From positions 1 through 54,379 of the forward strand of contig NZ_BAJQ01000014.1 of assembly GCF_000613785.1 (NCBI RefSeq): 54,379 bases of DNA. Reading direction: 5' to 3'. Within the stretch, counting starts at the first letter, position 1, and each line of letters opens with the position of its first letter. Below are positions 39,296-48,314 of this stretch, piece after piece. Both the position numbers and the translations under genes were made by a program. The notes under the pieces were generated by a model, which did not search any database, had not been told where the DNA came from, and saw only the letters and a list, made by a program, of their open reading frames with translations. The DNA is from Segatella oulorum JCM 14966 (GTDB lineage: Bacteria > Bacteroidota > Bacteroidia > Bacteroidales > Bacteroidaceae).

Positions 39296-42200
39296 TTATA
39301 AACCAAATTTGAGTGTCATAGTGAACTGACGGGGTATCGGAGCAGCCACACCACCCGCATTAATAAACTCAGGATCCTGACCGTTTAACTTCTTATCCGC
39401 ATAGAGAAGGAAGAGGTTGGTGGCCTGAAGTTTCAACGAAAGATTGTTGAGTGGCGTTGCCCTGAGCCATGACTTTGGGAACTCATATCCTAAAGAAATC
39501 TCTTTCATGCGGATAAAATCACCCTTCGCCGTGCGGTTGCTGGTGTAGTTATAAGCATTATAAGCGCGTGTCAAATTACGGTTTTTCTTCAGCTGACGCT
39601 TATTTAAAATACCTGGAACCGATGTCGTTTTCTCATCTCCGGCCTGCATCCAACGGTTCTTAAACTCTTTAGTCATTGACGTTAAGTCATTATATTGCGC
39701 ATTGAAAACTGGGTCAAGGCGCACATAATTGCCGAAAGAGTAGGTCAGGAACACATTCAATCGCCAGTTTTTCCAGCGCAGTTCGTTTCCAAAAGAACCC
39801 GTAACTGTGGGCTCAGTTGGCCCTTCATAAATCAAATAACTGTTGTCACCACGATTTTGGAAGTTGAGATCTGTAGAAGTCAACTGCCCCTTTTCGTTGA
39901 GGTAAGTAGGAATACCCTTATCGGTGAGCCCTTGGAATGGCATCGAGAAGATGGCACGATGGGGATAGCCTTCCATCGTAAATCCGCTGCTGGCTTCACC
40001 ACTAATCAAGTCAATGGTACGTGCCTGACTCATTAACGAGGTAACCTCTGTGGTGACATGCGAGAAGATGAGGTTGGTGATCCATGAAAAATCACGGCTC
40101 TTGATGTTCGTGGTTTGGAGAGATAACTCCTGTCCTTTCGACTTCATGCTGGCTGTATTGGCATAGCGCACCACCTGTCCGCCGATACCTTGTGTTGCCA
40201 TTGGCCCAATCAAGTCGAAGTTGTTACGCCAGAACAAGTCGAAAGTTACGTTGATACGGTTCTTCAAAAAGCCTAACTCTGCACCGATGTTGAATTCGTG
40301 TTTCTTCTCGTATGTGAGTTCAGAGTTCTCCAATTCACTGATCTTGATTCCCGATTCTTTGTCGGTTCCGAATATTCTGTAAGGCGTATACGACTTCAAT
40401 ATCACCGTAGAGTTGGTGTAAGTCGATGGTCCGGGGTCGGCTGTCAGCGAGTAAGATGCACGGATTTGTGCATGTGTGAGCACATCTTTGAATGTGTTTC
40501 TGAACCAAGGTTCTTCATTGGCGTTCCAACTTCCCGAAATGTTCCATGTGGGTAACCAACGTGCACTGCGGCTCCTTCCCAAGCGGTTCGTACCCTCATA
40601 GCGGTAAGTGCCGGTGAGATTGTAGCGCTGTTTATAGGAATAAGTGCCCGTAGCAAAGAAGGCTGCCGTGCGGTTGTGGGTATTGCTGAGCGAGTAATAA
40701 TTGGAATTGTCGTCAATACTCTTCTTGAAAAACTGGTAGATGTAGAATGGAATCTCGCCGCCATCATACTGCATACCTACACCATCGAAGAATGTTCGCT
40801 TGCGGTCGACATTCGAAACATCGAGGCCTCCCAATACGTTCACCGTGTGCATCTTGTTGAAAGTATGGTTATAGTTGGCCGTTGCACGGACATCCCAGCT
40901 TATCTTTTGCAAGTCGCCCTTGTGGTAAAAACCTCCGCTGGGCAACACAGAGATAGGCAATGCGTAGCGGTTCGTGGGGTCTTTATACAAATATTTATTG
41001 GCATCGCGGATGATAGAGTTGTCCATTGCGCGATAAGCCATGGCCTGATTTGAATGTTCTGTAATCTGATGTTCCTGCGTTGAAGTGTCATATTGCAGTG
41101 CTCCGATAACCGATAAGCGCAGGTCTTCAATCGGCTTATAGGACAATTCAGCTTGGAATTTCGTGTTCAACACGTTCATGTCAATCTTATTATTATCCAA
41201 CTCATTGAGGATATTGAAGGGTGCATAGTTGGCATGATAGAACGTGTTGGGGTCTAAAGCACGTGACGTGTTCAAGGCATACGAGTAGGGATTGATATCG
41301 AAATCGCGTTTCACCTGACCGTTCACTATATCTACATCTTGCCCCAAAGTGCCTGGTGCTTGCTGCTTACGATAGGCTGCAGAGGCCATCAACATAAGGG
41401 CAACATTGTCTAACAAATGGTGAGTGGCATTGAAATTAGCGGTATAACGCTTCACCTGAGAATCCTTATACCAACCCGGATCCATCATGAACGACATCGA
41501 AACATAATAGTTTGATTTAGCCGTTCCACCATTTAAACTAATCGAATGGTTCTGCATGATGCCCGTTGAGAAGAGCTTTTTAAACCAGTTGGTGTTGCGG
41601 AACTCTGCACTTTGCAAATACGCATCCTCTGCTTCTTGTGTATGAGGAAGACCAAATTGGCCGGTCGTTGCGTTGTAGGTGTTGATTAATTCATACATTT
41701 TTCCATAAACGCCATAGTCACTTCCGTTGAGTACATCAGAGAAATTCAGCCATCCTTTCTTTTGCAATTCCCGGTAGATGCCCATCTGTTCTTGCGAATT
41801 CAAGATATTGAATTGCCCGTAAGTGGGAATCATACGACTGGTAAATTCACCCGTATAGCTGAGGTGTGCTTGCCCCATGCGTCCCTTTTTTGTCGTGACA
41901 ACAATCACACCACTCATGGCACGGGCACCGTAAATGGATGTTGCCGAACCATCTTTCAAGATTTGAAAGCTCTCAATATCGTCGGCATTGAGCCCTGCAA
42001 TGGCCGAAGAAATCAACGTTTCTGCATCACCCGAAGATAAGGCATCGGCATTAATATCCGTAATGTCTTCTTGTACCACGCCGTCAACCACCCATAAGGG
42101 CTTCGAGTTACCATAGATAGAGGTAGCACCGCGCACGTGAATCTTAGGTGCTGTACCAAAGGTTCCCGACACGTTTTGCACGCTTACACCTGCCGAACGG

Positions 42201-42622
42201 CCCTCTAACGAACGACTAATGTCGGCCATTCCCCCAATCATTGCGTCACTGGCTTTAATTTGGTCGGTGGCTCCTGTAAACATTCTGCGATCCATGTTTG
42301 ACACACCCGTTACAACAACCTCCTTTAAGGTTTCGTTGTTGGGGGTTAATTGAATCTTCATTCCCGCTTTCGCCGTGAGGGTTTGCGACATCATCCCAAT
42401 GTAACTCACGATAATTTTCTTACCTTTTGGTACCGATAAGGTAAACTTTCCGTCGGCATCGGTCACAGTTCCTAATTTCGTTCCTTGCACAATCACCGAA
42501 GCACCCACAATGGGTTCTTGGTCATCAGCCGAGACAACACTTCCCGATGCCTGTGTTTGTGCTAATCCGATGCCTATACTGAGCATGAGACTAACAAGCA
42601 ATAGCATAAACCGTTTTTCCAT
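39296..42622 (-). CDS. SusC/RagA-family TonB-dependent outer-membrane receptor
   Basis: 1108 residues. A signal peptide (LLLVSLMLSIGIGLAQ) is followed by a carboxypeptidase-regulatory-like domain (SVVSADDQEPIVGASVIVQG). Then come the EVVVTGV TonB-box region, the plug (KIHVRGATSIYGNSKPLWVV, then ADDIESFQILKDGSATSIYG) and a 22-strand barrel ending FTMTLKFGL with the terminal aromatic-type signature. It imports substrate captured by the SusD lid using TonB energy. It is promoter-proximal in a five-gene operon and its leader is ~230 bases. It is intact, unlike two of its operon partners, which carry single-base breaks. Confidence 0.96.
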   Translation of the reverse strand: MEKRFMLLLVSLMLSIGIGLAQTQASGSVVSADDQEPIVGASVIVQGTKLGTVTDADGKFTLSVPKGKKIIVSYIGMMSQTLTAKAGMKIQLTPNNETLKEVVVTGVSNMDRRMFTGATDQIKASDAMIGGMADISRSLEGRSAGVSVQNVSGTFGTAPKIHVRGATSIYGNSKPLWVVDGVVQEDITDINADALSSGDAETLISSAIAGLNADDIESFQILKDGSATSIYGARAMSGVIVVTTKKGRMGQAHLSYTGEFTSRMIPTYGQFNILNSQEQMGIYRELQKKGWLNFSDVLNGSDYGVYGKMYELINTYNATTGQFGLPHTQEAEDAYLQSAEFRNTNWFKKLFSTGIMQNHSISLNGGTAKSNYYVSMSFMMDPGWYKDSQVKRYTANFNATHHLLDNVALMLMASAAYRKQQAPGTLGQDVDIVNGQVKRDFDINPYSYALNTSRALDPNTFYHANYAPFNILNELDNNKIDMNVLNTKFQAELSYKPIEDLRLSVIGALQYDTSTQEHQITEHSNQAMAYRAMDNSIIRDANKYLYKDPTNRYALPISVLPSGGFYHKGDLQKISWDVRATANYNHTFNKMHTVNVLGGLDVSNVDRKRTFFDGVGMQYDGGEIPFYIYQFFKKSIDDNSNYYSLSNTHNRTAAFFATGTYSYKQRYNLTGTYRYEGTNRLGRSRSARWLPTWNISGSWNANEEPWFRNTFKDVLTHAQIRASYSLTADPGPSTYTNSTVILKSYTPYRIFGTDKESGIKISELENSELTYEKKHEFNIGAELGFLKNRINVTFDLFWRNNFDLIGPMATQGIGGQVVRYANTASMKSKGQELSLQTTNIKSRDFSWITNLIFSHVTTEVTSLMSQARTIDLISGEASSGFTMEGYPHRAIFSMPFQGLTDKGIPTYLNEKGQLTSTDLNFQNRGDNSYLIYEGPTEPTVTGSFGNELRWKNWRLNVFLTYSFGNYVRLDPVFNAQYNDLTSMTKEFKNRWMQAGDEKTTSVPGILNKRQLKKNRNLTRAYNAYNYTSNRTAKGDFIRMKEISLGYEFPKSWLRATPLNNLSLKLQATNLFLLYADKKLNGQDPEFINAGGVAAPIPRQFTMTLKFGL

Positions 42623-42857
42623 AAAAAATTTCTCTCTTTGATAAAATGGTGAGTAAAAAATGAAATCATCAGCGCACGTCTGCTAACAAAATGCTGGCCG
42701 GGGCAATGGCCTTTCCTATGAACTTTCGTGCGTTTTTGTTTAACCTGTTTTCTTTTTCTGACATTGGTTTCCAAGCCACTTTTTTCAAGTTGACGATAGG
42801 CGAGGATGTATATTCAATGCTTCAAAATTTAATTTATTTTTTAATTTAATTCTTTTG

Positions 42858-42889
42858 CAAAAGTATATGTTTTTTAAATTATAACCAAG
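42858..42889 (-). promoter_or_regulatory. SusCD operon promoter with ~230-nt leader
   Basis: On the minus strand, CTTGG (complement of 42885-42889) and TACTTTTG (complement of 42858-42865) are separated by 19 bases, a strong match to the Bacteroidetes consensus. Transcription would begin near 42850, leaving a long untranslated leader before the SusC start at 42622, room for post-transcriptional control. No anti-sigma/sigma pair or two-component regulator gene is adjacent. Confidence 0.68.
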
Positions 42890-43247
42890 TTTTACATGGA
42901 AAAAGTTATAAAAACAACGTGTTTTTGTTAGAAAATGCATTAAAAATGGATATTTATATAATAGATTAAAAGTTTTAACAACGATTTTTCTTTGTATATT
43001 ATTAAAATATATAAGAACTTATTTGTATCTAAGCGAGGTCGATTTCCTGATTTTGTGCAGCCTATTTCCGGGATATTAACGCCCTTGTCTGTTTCTTTTC
43101 CACCTTATATATAATACAGTTCTTCAATCAATCTGTTGCATAAGGTTGGATATGGGGTGCCCGATAAGATGAGAAGATGCGGACAGAAATACACCATGGG
43201 AGTTTTAATTTTATGCAAGAATATAGGATGAAACGTAGAAAAAAGCG
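42890..43247. other. AT-rich divergent intergenic region
   Basis: Between the SusCD promoter and the acyl carrier protein promoter. Strongly AT-rich; no gene or RNA recognised. Confidence 0.5.
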
Positions 43248-43255
43248 TAATTTTG
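43248..43255 (+). promoter_or_regulatory. -7 box of putative acyl carrier protein promoter
   Basis: TAATTTTG followed by GCAGG, 69 bases before the ATG at 43324; the -33 region is weak. Its position inside the longer possible reading frame argues against a start at 43177. Confidence 0.45.
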
Positions 43256-43323
43256 CAGGGCTTTCTCTCAGAAAGTTTGGCAAGAGGGGAGCAACAGAAT
43301 GTTATTTCAAAAGAAAAAGAACG

Positions 43324-43548
43324 ATGGAAGAAGAAATTAAACGTATGATAGAAGAGGCCTTGCCTTTGGTGGATGTTGATGCCGAGATGCTCTTCAGCGA
43401 ACTCGATTCGTTAGGAGTGACAACCATCTTGATGCTCCTTTCCGAGCGTTATCACATTGAACTCACGGCTGTGGATGCCACACCGAAGAATTTTCAATCG
43501 CCGAAAACGTTGGCAGCCTTGGTGAAACGTAAACAAAACGAAGCTTGA
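43324..43548 (+). CDS. acyl carrier protein-like
   Basis: 74 residues from ATG 43324, preceded by the purine-rich AAAAGAAAAAGAA. Four-helix ACP fold: EEEIKRMIEEALPLVDVDAE, then ELDSLGVTTILMLLSERYHI, where the DSL serine would carry 4'-phosphopantetheine. The tail is KTLAALVKRKQ. It is not beside fab genes, so it may serve a specialised acyl or peptide carrier function. An in-frame start at 43177 would add an Arg/Lys-rich leader that contains the promoter box and is unlikely. The terminator stem begins inside its last codons. Confidence 0.8.
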   Translation: MEEEIKRMIEEALPLVDVDAEMLFSELDSLGVTTILMLLSERYHIELTAVDATPKNFQSPKTLAALVKRKQNEA

Positions 43549-43570
43549 ATAAAGCCTCGTTTTGCTTTTT
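43534..43570 (+). terminator. intrinsic terminator overlapping the acyl carrier protein stop
   Basis: CAAAACGA (43534-43541) pairs with TCGTTTTG (43557-43564), followed by CTTTTT. The left arm lies in the last coding codons. Confidence 0.8.
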
Positions 43571-43654
43571 AGGATGGGGGTTGCAGCATTGCCTTTTGGC
43601 TTTTAAAATGAAAAGTACTAAATATTTTTACGAAAAACGCATTGTGTTTCTAAA

Positions 43655-43662
43655 TATATTTG
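43655..43662 (+). promoter_or_regulatory. -7 box of putative promoter for the LolA-like gene
   Basis: TATATTTG matches the -7 consensus, about 185 bases before the start; no clear -33 box. Confidence 0.35.
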
Positions 43663-43846
43663 TATCTTAGCTACATGAAAACTGCAACACGTTGCGTAGA
43701 AGCTCAGGTGGTATGCAGTCGGAACTATTTTTAAAATTAGTCGTAATGTATGAAAGAAATTCTTATTGAATGAACGAACAAACTTCCCTAAAAAGGGAAG
43801 GTAGCGTGTTAAATAAATTGACAATAAACTTTAAATCATTTCAATT

Positions 43847-44560
43847 ATGCAGAGCTATATCGTAAAATGTATTAGTTTGTGTTGCGCAGTTGTAGTGAGT
43901 GTGTGTGCTCATGCGCAAAGTGTAGAGGAGTTATGTAAAGAACATGTAGACCATTTAGGTGGGAAAACGGCTGTCGAAAAAGTGAAAACGATTAAGATAC
44001 AACAGGTTACTCCTTCGAAAATATCGCCAACATCGGTTTACACCTACTATGAACCTGGAAAGGTCTATTTCCAAAAAAGGCGGTCACGCGAGTTGACATT
44101 GACTACCTGTGCCACATTGAAAGATGCGTGGAACCACAGTTCTTATCCTGTGTCTGAAACGCAAAATCTCTCCACGCAGGCCCAAAAGTCGCTGTTGTTG
44201 CAGTCGAAATTCTATGGTCCATTGTATGATTATACTGTCCATGGGGATAGTTCGGACGTGGCTTCAGTTAGTGTTGGAGAGCCTGTTGAGGTGGATGGTG
44301 TGCCATGTTATGCTTTAAATGTCGTTTATAAATCGGGAAATAAGGCGCAAGTTGATATTTCAAAGAAGGATTATATGATTATGCGTGTCATCTCTCCGTT
44401 AGGCGTTATCAAGTATGGTGACTATCGTACAATCTCTGGATTAAAGGTGCCTTACCATATAGAATCGTACACACGGCAAGGCTCTATGGTCTTAGATGTG
44501 TTCCGTGTAGACATCAATAGCACTATTAACAGTGAACAATTAGAACGTCCACGGCGCTAA
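43847..44560 (+). CDS. secreted LolA/LppX-like protein
   Basis: 237 residues. The signal peptide (CISLCCAVVVSVCAHAQS) ends in AHAQ, typical of Bacteroidetes secreted proteins, with no lipobox. The mature part (HVDHLGGKTAVEKVKTIKIQ, then YTYYEPGKVYFQKRR, then ISGLKVPYHIESY) follows the curved beta-sheet pattern of outer-membrane lipoprotein-sorting-like proteins that bind lipids or lipoproteins. It is probably periplasmic, with unknown cargo. It is flanked by ~300 and ~900 bases of non-coding DNA, so it is a single-gene unit. A long imperfect inverted repeat begins 34 bases after its stop. Confidence 0.7.
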   Translation: MQSYIVKCISLCCAVVVSVCAHAQSVEELCKEHVDHLGGKTAVEKVKTIKIQQVTPSKISPTSVYTYYEPGKVYFQKRRSRELTLTTCATLKDAWNHSSYPVSETQNLSTQAQKSLLLQSKFYGPLYDYTVHGDSSDVASVSVGEPVEVDGVPCYALNVVYKSGNKAQVDISKKDYMIMRVISPLGVIKYGDYRTISGLKVPYHIESYTRQGSMVLDVFRVDINSTINSEQLERPRR

Positions 44561-44593
44561 GTGCACCGTTAGTCGTGCAAATATTATCATTTT

Positions 44594-44715
44594 CCGGGTA
44601 GGACTTTTGTTCTTTTCTCGTGTTACATTCTTTCCTCTCATCATTTCGTTAGTAAATTTAATAGAAGTGGGAGAGGGGAAAGAACCATACAGAAAAGGTC
44701 AGGAGTTCTACCCGG
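44594..44715. repeat. ~120-base imperfect inverted repeat
   Basis: CCGGGTAGGAC (44594-44604) pairs with GTTCTACCCGG (44705-44715) with one mismatch. Inner pyrimidine-rich and purine-rich tracts (TTCTTTCCTCTC-like against GAGAGGGGAAAGAA) continue the pairing with small bulges. It could be a MITE-like element or a long RNA hairpin ending the preceding transcript. Confidence 0.6.
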
Positions 44716-45370
44716 TTTGATTACGATGAAAAACAAATGGTGTAAATGAACACCGTGATGGTCCTGCGTAACAGGTGCTATAAAGGCTATGGATGCGCAA
44801 TACATTTTTATGATTGATAGCTGCTATTGTGGGCATTCTTTTCTCCCTTATTTTTCTTTTAGCTCAAATGGGGCGTTAGATTCCGTACCGATTTTGTTTG
44901 ATTGTTGATGGGAAAGGCTGTCGTGTTTTCGAAAATATAGGGGGTTGTGTCAAAAGAAGGTGGCAGACAGCATGCTGATCAGCAAGCGAAAGATGCACAG
45001 AGTGTTATAGCAACGATATCAAATGATTTGATAAGGGATTTACTGACCGATTTGAATTGAATATCTTTTGTGGTGTAATCTCTATTGTTTTGGGTATCAA
45101 TCTATATGTGATTATCTCCTAATTCATATCAGATTATGCAGCATTTGCTATGCGATGATGCTTTTGTCTGTGATTTTGTATGAAAAAAGCGATTGCGTGT
45201 TTTTTTTGTATTTTTGTTCTTTTGATTTTTCAATTCCATTTTATAGCCCTATATACAATAAGGTGTAAATGTAAGATTGGGAAAGTTTTCGTGAATTGAT
45301 ATGTATGAATTTTATGGAATAGATTAAAATATTCATGAATAGGAGTGCATGTTATTCCAAAATAAAGTAT
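44716..45370. other. long non-coding region, nothing firm
   Basis: About 650 bases without a convincing gene. A 66-codon frame at 45068-45268 has no signal or family motif and an odd Cys/Phe-rich composition. It may hold a small RNA or a decayed gene. Confidence 0.45.
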
Positions 45371-45378
45371 TAATTTTG
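45371..45378 (+). promoter_or_regulatory. -7 box of putative envelope-operon promoter
   Basis: TAATTTTG followed by GCA, 77 bases before the TPR gene ATG. The -33 region is poor, suggesting activator dependence or a false match. Confidence 0.45.
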
Positions 45379-45454
45379 CAAGCAATTATTATAACTGAGC
45401 TTCTCTAAAAGCGCTTCTTTAGAGTTGTCAGCGGTTGATAGTAGATATATATAT

Positions 45455-46879
45455 ATGTGTAGGATAAAGCAATTTTTATTATTATTTCTGGTGGGCGTGA
45501 TGCCCGTTTCTGCCCAGAATGTGATGCAAAAAGGTAAGGTTGAGGACATGGTAAGTCTCATCAAACTGAGCGAGAGACTTGCCGAGGCAAAAGTGAAAAA
45601 GGCCTTGAAGTCCGATAAGAACAATACCGACATGATTGCAAATATCGGTCAAGCTTATTTGCAGGCAGGGAAAGTTGAAGAGGCCGAGAAGTATTTTTGG
45701 ATGGCACAACACTGTCATAGGATAAGCACTAAGGCGCTTAATTTAGGTGGCGATATTGCGTTGGAGAAACGCAATGTCGATTCAGCTTTGTATTATTATA
45801 AGCGTGCCATGTATTTTGATCGCCACGATCCTGACGGCTATTATAACTACGCCATGCTGATGAAGAGTAAGGATTTGGATGATGCGATTGCAAAATTAAA
45901 GTATTTACAGGCCGTTCGTCCCGATTTGCCGGTAAGTGAAAAGATTGCAGAACTCTATTATGGCTCGAGTGATTATCAGGCAGCAGTGGCACAATATGAG
46001 AAAACCCCTGTAGAGAAGATGTCTGAAGATGAGCTTACGCACTACGCGCAAGCTGTTTTGCTGTCAGGCGATTATTCGAAAACTTTGCAAGTAGCCGAAA
46101 AAGGTCATGAGCGTTTTCCGCAGAATACCGACTTCATGCGCTTGATGATGTATTGCTACACTGATAAAGAAAACTATGAAGAGGCGCTCAAGAGTGCACA
46201 GGCTTTGTTGGATAATGTGACCGACACGGCAAAGATTCGTTATTCAGACTATCTTTATTATGGTTACGCACTCAATGGCTTGGGACGTACACAAGAGGCG
46301 ATTGGGAAGTTTGATTTAGCAAAAGCGAAGGCCAAAAATGTGCCGGGTATCGACCGAGACATCTCGGATGCCTATAATAAGATTGGCGATTATGACGATG
46401 CTATTAAATATATGCGTTTGTATTTGGCCAGTATCAAAGACGAAGACTACGACCGTACGACGGATATGTATAATTTAGGTATGATGTATTTCCGTAAGGC
46501 TACGGGCGAAAAGTCTGATAGTTTGAGCGATGCGGAGAAAACAGAAGCTTTGAAACAAGCTGATATTGCCTTTGGAGAAGTGGCTCGCTTGCGTCCAGAT
46601 AGCTACATTGGTTATTATTGGAGAGCAAAGGCTAATGCTTTGATGGATCCCCAATATACACGCGGTTTGTCAAAACCTTACTACACAAAGGCTTTGGAAC
46701 TGCTTGAGCAAAGCGATGGGGAGAAATCGTATATGATAGAATGTAATAAGCAAATCTCTTATTACTATTATGTGAAGAAGGTGATGCCTGAAGCAGTGAA
46801 ATATGCTCGTAAGATCTTAGCTTTAGACCCGGAAGACAGCTATGCAAAGCAGTTGCTTTCGATAGCAGGTGCAAAATAG
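45455..46879 (+). CDS. periplasmic TPR protein
   Basis: 474 residues from ATG 45455, chosen over a TTG at 45425 because it opens directly into a signal peptide (MCRIKQFLLLFLVGVMPVSAQ). At least eight TPR motifs fill the rest, for example NIGQAYLQAGKVEEAEKYFW, DISDAYNKIGDYDDAIKYMR and VKYARKILALDPEDSYAKQL. A protein-protein scaffold in the periplasm is likely. It is the first gene of a five-gene envelope operon; the next start is 25 bases downstream. Confidence 0.8.
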   Translation: MCRIKQFLLLFLVGVMPVSAQNVMQKGKVEDMVSLIKLSERLAEAKVKKALKSDKNNTDMIANIGQAYLQAGKVEEAEKYFWMAQHCHRISTKALNLGGDIALEKRNVDSALYYYKRAMYFDRHDPDGYYNYAMLMKSKDLDDAIAKLKYLQAVRPDLPVSEKIAELYYGSSDYQAAVAQYEKTPVEKMSEDELTHYAQAVLLSGDYSKTLQVAEKGHERFPQNTDFMRLMMYCYTDKENYEEALKSAQALLDNVTDTAKIRYSDYLYYGYALNGLGRTQEAIGKFDLAKAKAKNVPGIDRDISDAYNKIGDYDDAIKYMRLYLASIKDEDYDRTTDMYNLGMMYFRKATGEKSDSLSDAEKTEALKQADIAFGEVARLRPDSYIGYYWRAKANALMDPQYTRGLSKPYYTKALELLEQSDGEKSYMIECNKQISYYYYVKKVMPEAVKYARKILALDPEDSYAKQLLSIAGAK

Positions 46880-46904
46880 ATAACAAGATAACGCTTAGAG
46901 AGAT

Positions 46905-48302
46905 ATGAATTATTCTAAATTATGTAGATGGGCTGCCTGCCTTGCGCTGTTTTTGATGTTTACAGCAACGGCTGGGGCACAGAATCTCTATTATAATAAG
47001 GTGGACACGCTGAAGTTTGGTCAGCGTTTTAACTTCCGAACCAACACGATTGATTGGCTCGCAATGACGCCTAATGTGGGTGTAGAATTTACATTAGGCA
47101 ATCGAAATTGGAGCCGGTGGACTGTTGGTGTGCAGGGAAGAGTGAATTGGAAAGAGCAAAATAAAGAAACGCGTTATCTGGTTTACGATCTCTATGATGG
47201 TAGAATTCAACTGCGTAAGTATTGGCATGCGAAGAAGCCTACAAACATATTCTACTGGGGTATCTATGGCGGTGCAAACAAGTTTGATATCAAAGTGGGT
47301 AGGACAGGCCGTCAAGGTAATGCGCTATATGGTGGTTTGATGTTTGGTTATGTCAAGCAATTATATGGTTATATGAACGGCAGTAGCTTAGATTTAGACT
47401 TAGGTGTGAATGCGGGCGTGGTGTTTGCTGATTATAAAGAATATGAGCGTGTGCGCCATGGTCATACAGAGGCGTATGTTGATACGCGTGCAAAAGAAGG
47501 TATGAAGCTCACATGGAATCCTTGGATTTATGCTGCTTCGACAGATGTCTTGCGCGCCTCTTTGATTTATCATTTCGGTCCGAAAGTATATAATAAATAC
47601 AAGAAACGTATTGACATTGATAATGATTATCGTGTGAAGTTGGCGGCATTGAAGTTCAGACAGGATAGTTTGGCTGCAGCAAATAAGGTGGCTCGCAGAC
47701 AGCGTGAGGACTCTTTGTTTAAGATTGATTACGAGAAACGTTTCGAACAGCAGCGCATAGAGCTTGAAAAGAAATATCAACAAGACTCATTGAAGCAGAT
47801 TAGAATTGCTACAGATAAGGAAAATAAGTTGCGCAATGACTCCTTGAAGTTGGCTAAGAAGGTGGAAGATAAGCAGCGTGATGACTCTTTGCGTCAAGCT
47901 AAGCGTGCTGAGAAGTTGGCTAAACGACTGAAAGCATTGGCTCCTGCTGCAACAACTACAACTACAGACTCGACGGCAACTCCCGTTGACTCGACAAGTG
48001 TTCCCGCGGCAACGGAAGAAGTTCCGGTAGATACCACAACGACAGTTCCTGTTGATACCACCACAACGGTGCCCGTAGATACGACAGGTGTGCCAGTGGA
48101 TACAACGGGAGTCCCTGTAGACTCGACCGGTGTTCCTACAGATTCAGTTCCGACGACAGGTTCAGAATTGGCAAGAATGTTGGCAAGAAAATATGACTGG
48201 CGGCTGCATATCAGTGATGTCGATGAACAAAATCTTGCTTATCGTAGGATAGACCTTCCGTTTTTGGAGGCTATGTTGGACGAAAAAAATAAAATGATTT
48301 AA
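46905..48302 (+). CDS. DUF3575-type outer-membrane protein with coiled coil and Pro/Thr repeat tail
   Basis: 465 residues. Signal peptide (LALFLMFTATAGAQ), then a DUF3575-like barrel domain (about 28-225: TNTIDWLAMTPNVGVEFTLG, then IFYWGIYGGANKFD). A ~115-residue coiled coil (about 235-345) is studded with recurring [RQND]DSL triplets. Then come six VPVDTT-type repeats (48021-48146) and a C-terminal segment (ARMLARKYDWRLHISDVDEQ). The tail probably spans the periplasm or binds peptidoglycan while the barrel sits in the outer membrane. DUF3575 genes often accompany fimbrillin and OmpA-like genes in Bacteroidales. The next gene starts 12 bases downstream. Confidence 0.78.
   Translation: MNYSKLCRWAACLALFLMFTATAGAQNLYYNKVDTLKFGQRFNFRTNTIDWLAMTPNVGVEFTLGNRNWSRWTVGVQGRVNWKEQNKETRYLVYDLYDGRIQLRKYWHAKKPTNIFYWGIYGGANKFDIKVGRTGRQGNALYGGLMFGYVKQLYGYMNGSSLDLDLGVNAGVVFADYKEYERVRHGHTEAYVDTRAKEGMKLTWNPWIYAASTDVLRASLIYHFGPKVYNKYKKRIDIDNDYRVKLAALKFRQDSLAAANKVARRQREDSLFKIDYEKRFEQQRIELEKKYQQDSLKQIRIATDKENKLRNDSLKLAKKVEDKQRDDSLRQAKRAEKLAKRLKALAPAATTTTTDSTATPVDSTSVPAATEEVPVDTTTTVPVDTTTTVPVDTTGVPVDTTGVPVDSTGVPTDSVPTTGSELARMLARKYDWRLHISDVDEQNLAYRRIDLPFLEAMLDEKNKMI
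48021..48146 (+). repeat. in-frame VPVDTT-type peptide repeat
   Basis: Six units of 7-8 residues (VPVDTTTT twice, VPVDTTG twice, VPVDSTG, VPTDS). Codons differ between units (GTT CCG GTA, GTG CCC GTA, GTG CCA GTG), so the peptide rather than the DNA is conserved. It is a likely flexible linker. Confidence 0.85.
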
Positions 48303-48314
48303 GGAAGAAGCGAC

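Noticed and set aside
43177..43323. Longer acyl carrier protein start at 43177
   Set aside because: The extra leader is Arg/Lys-rich, unlike ACPs, and contains the predicted promoter box.
45068..45268. 66-codon frame in the gene desert
   Set aside because: No signal, motif or ribosome site; Cys/Phe-rich composition typical of random AT-rich DNA.
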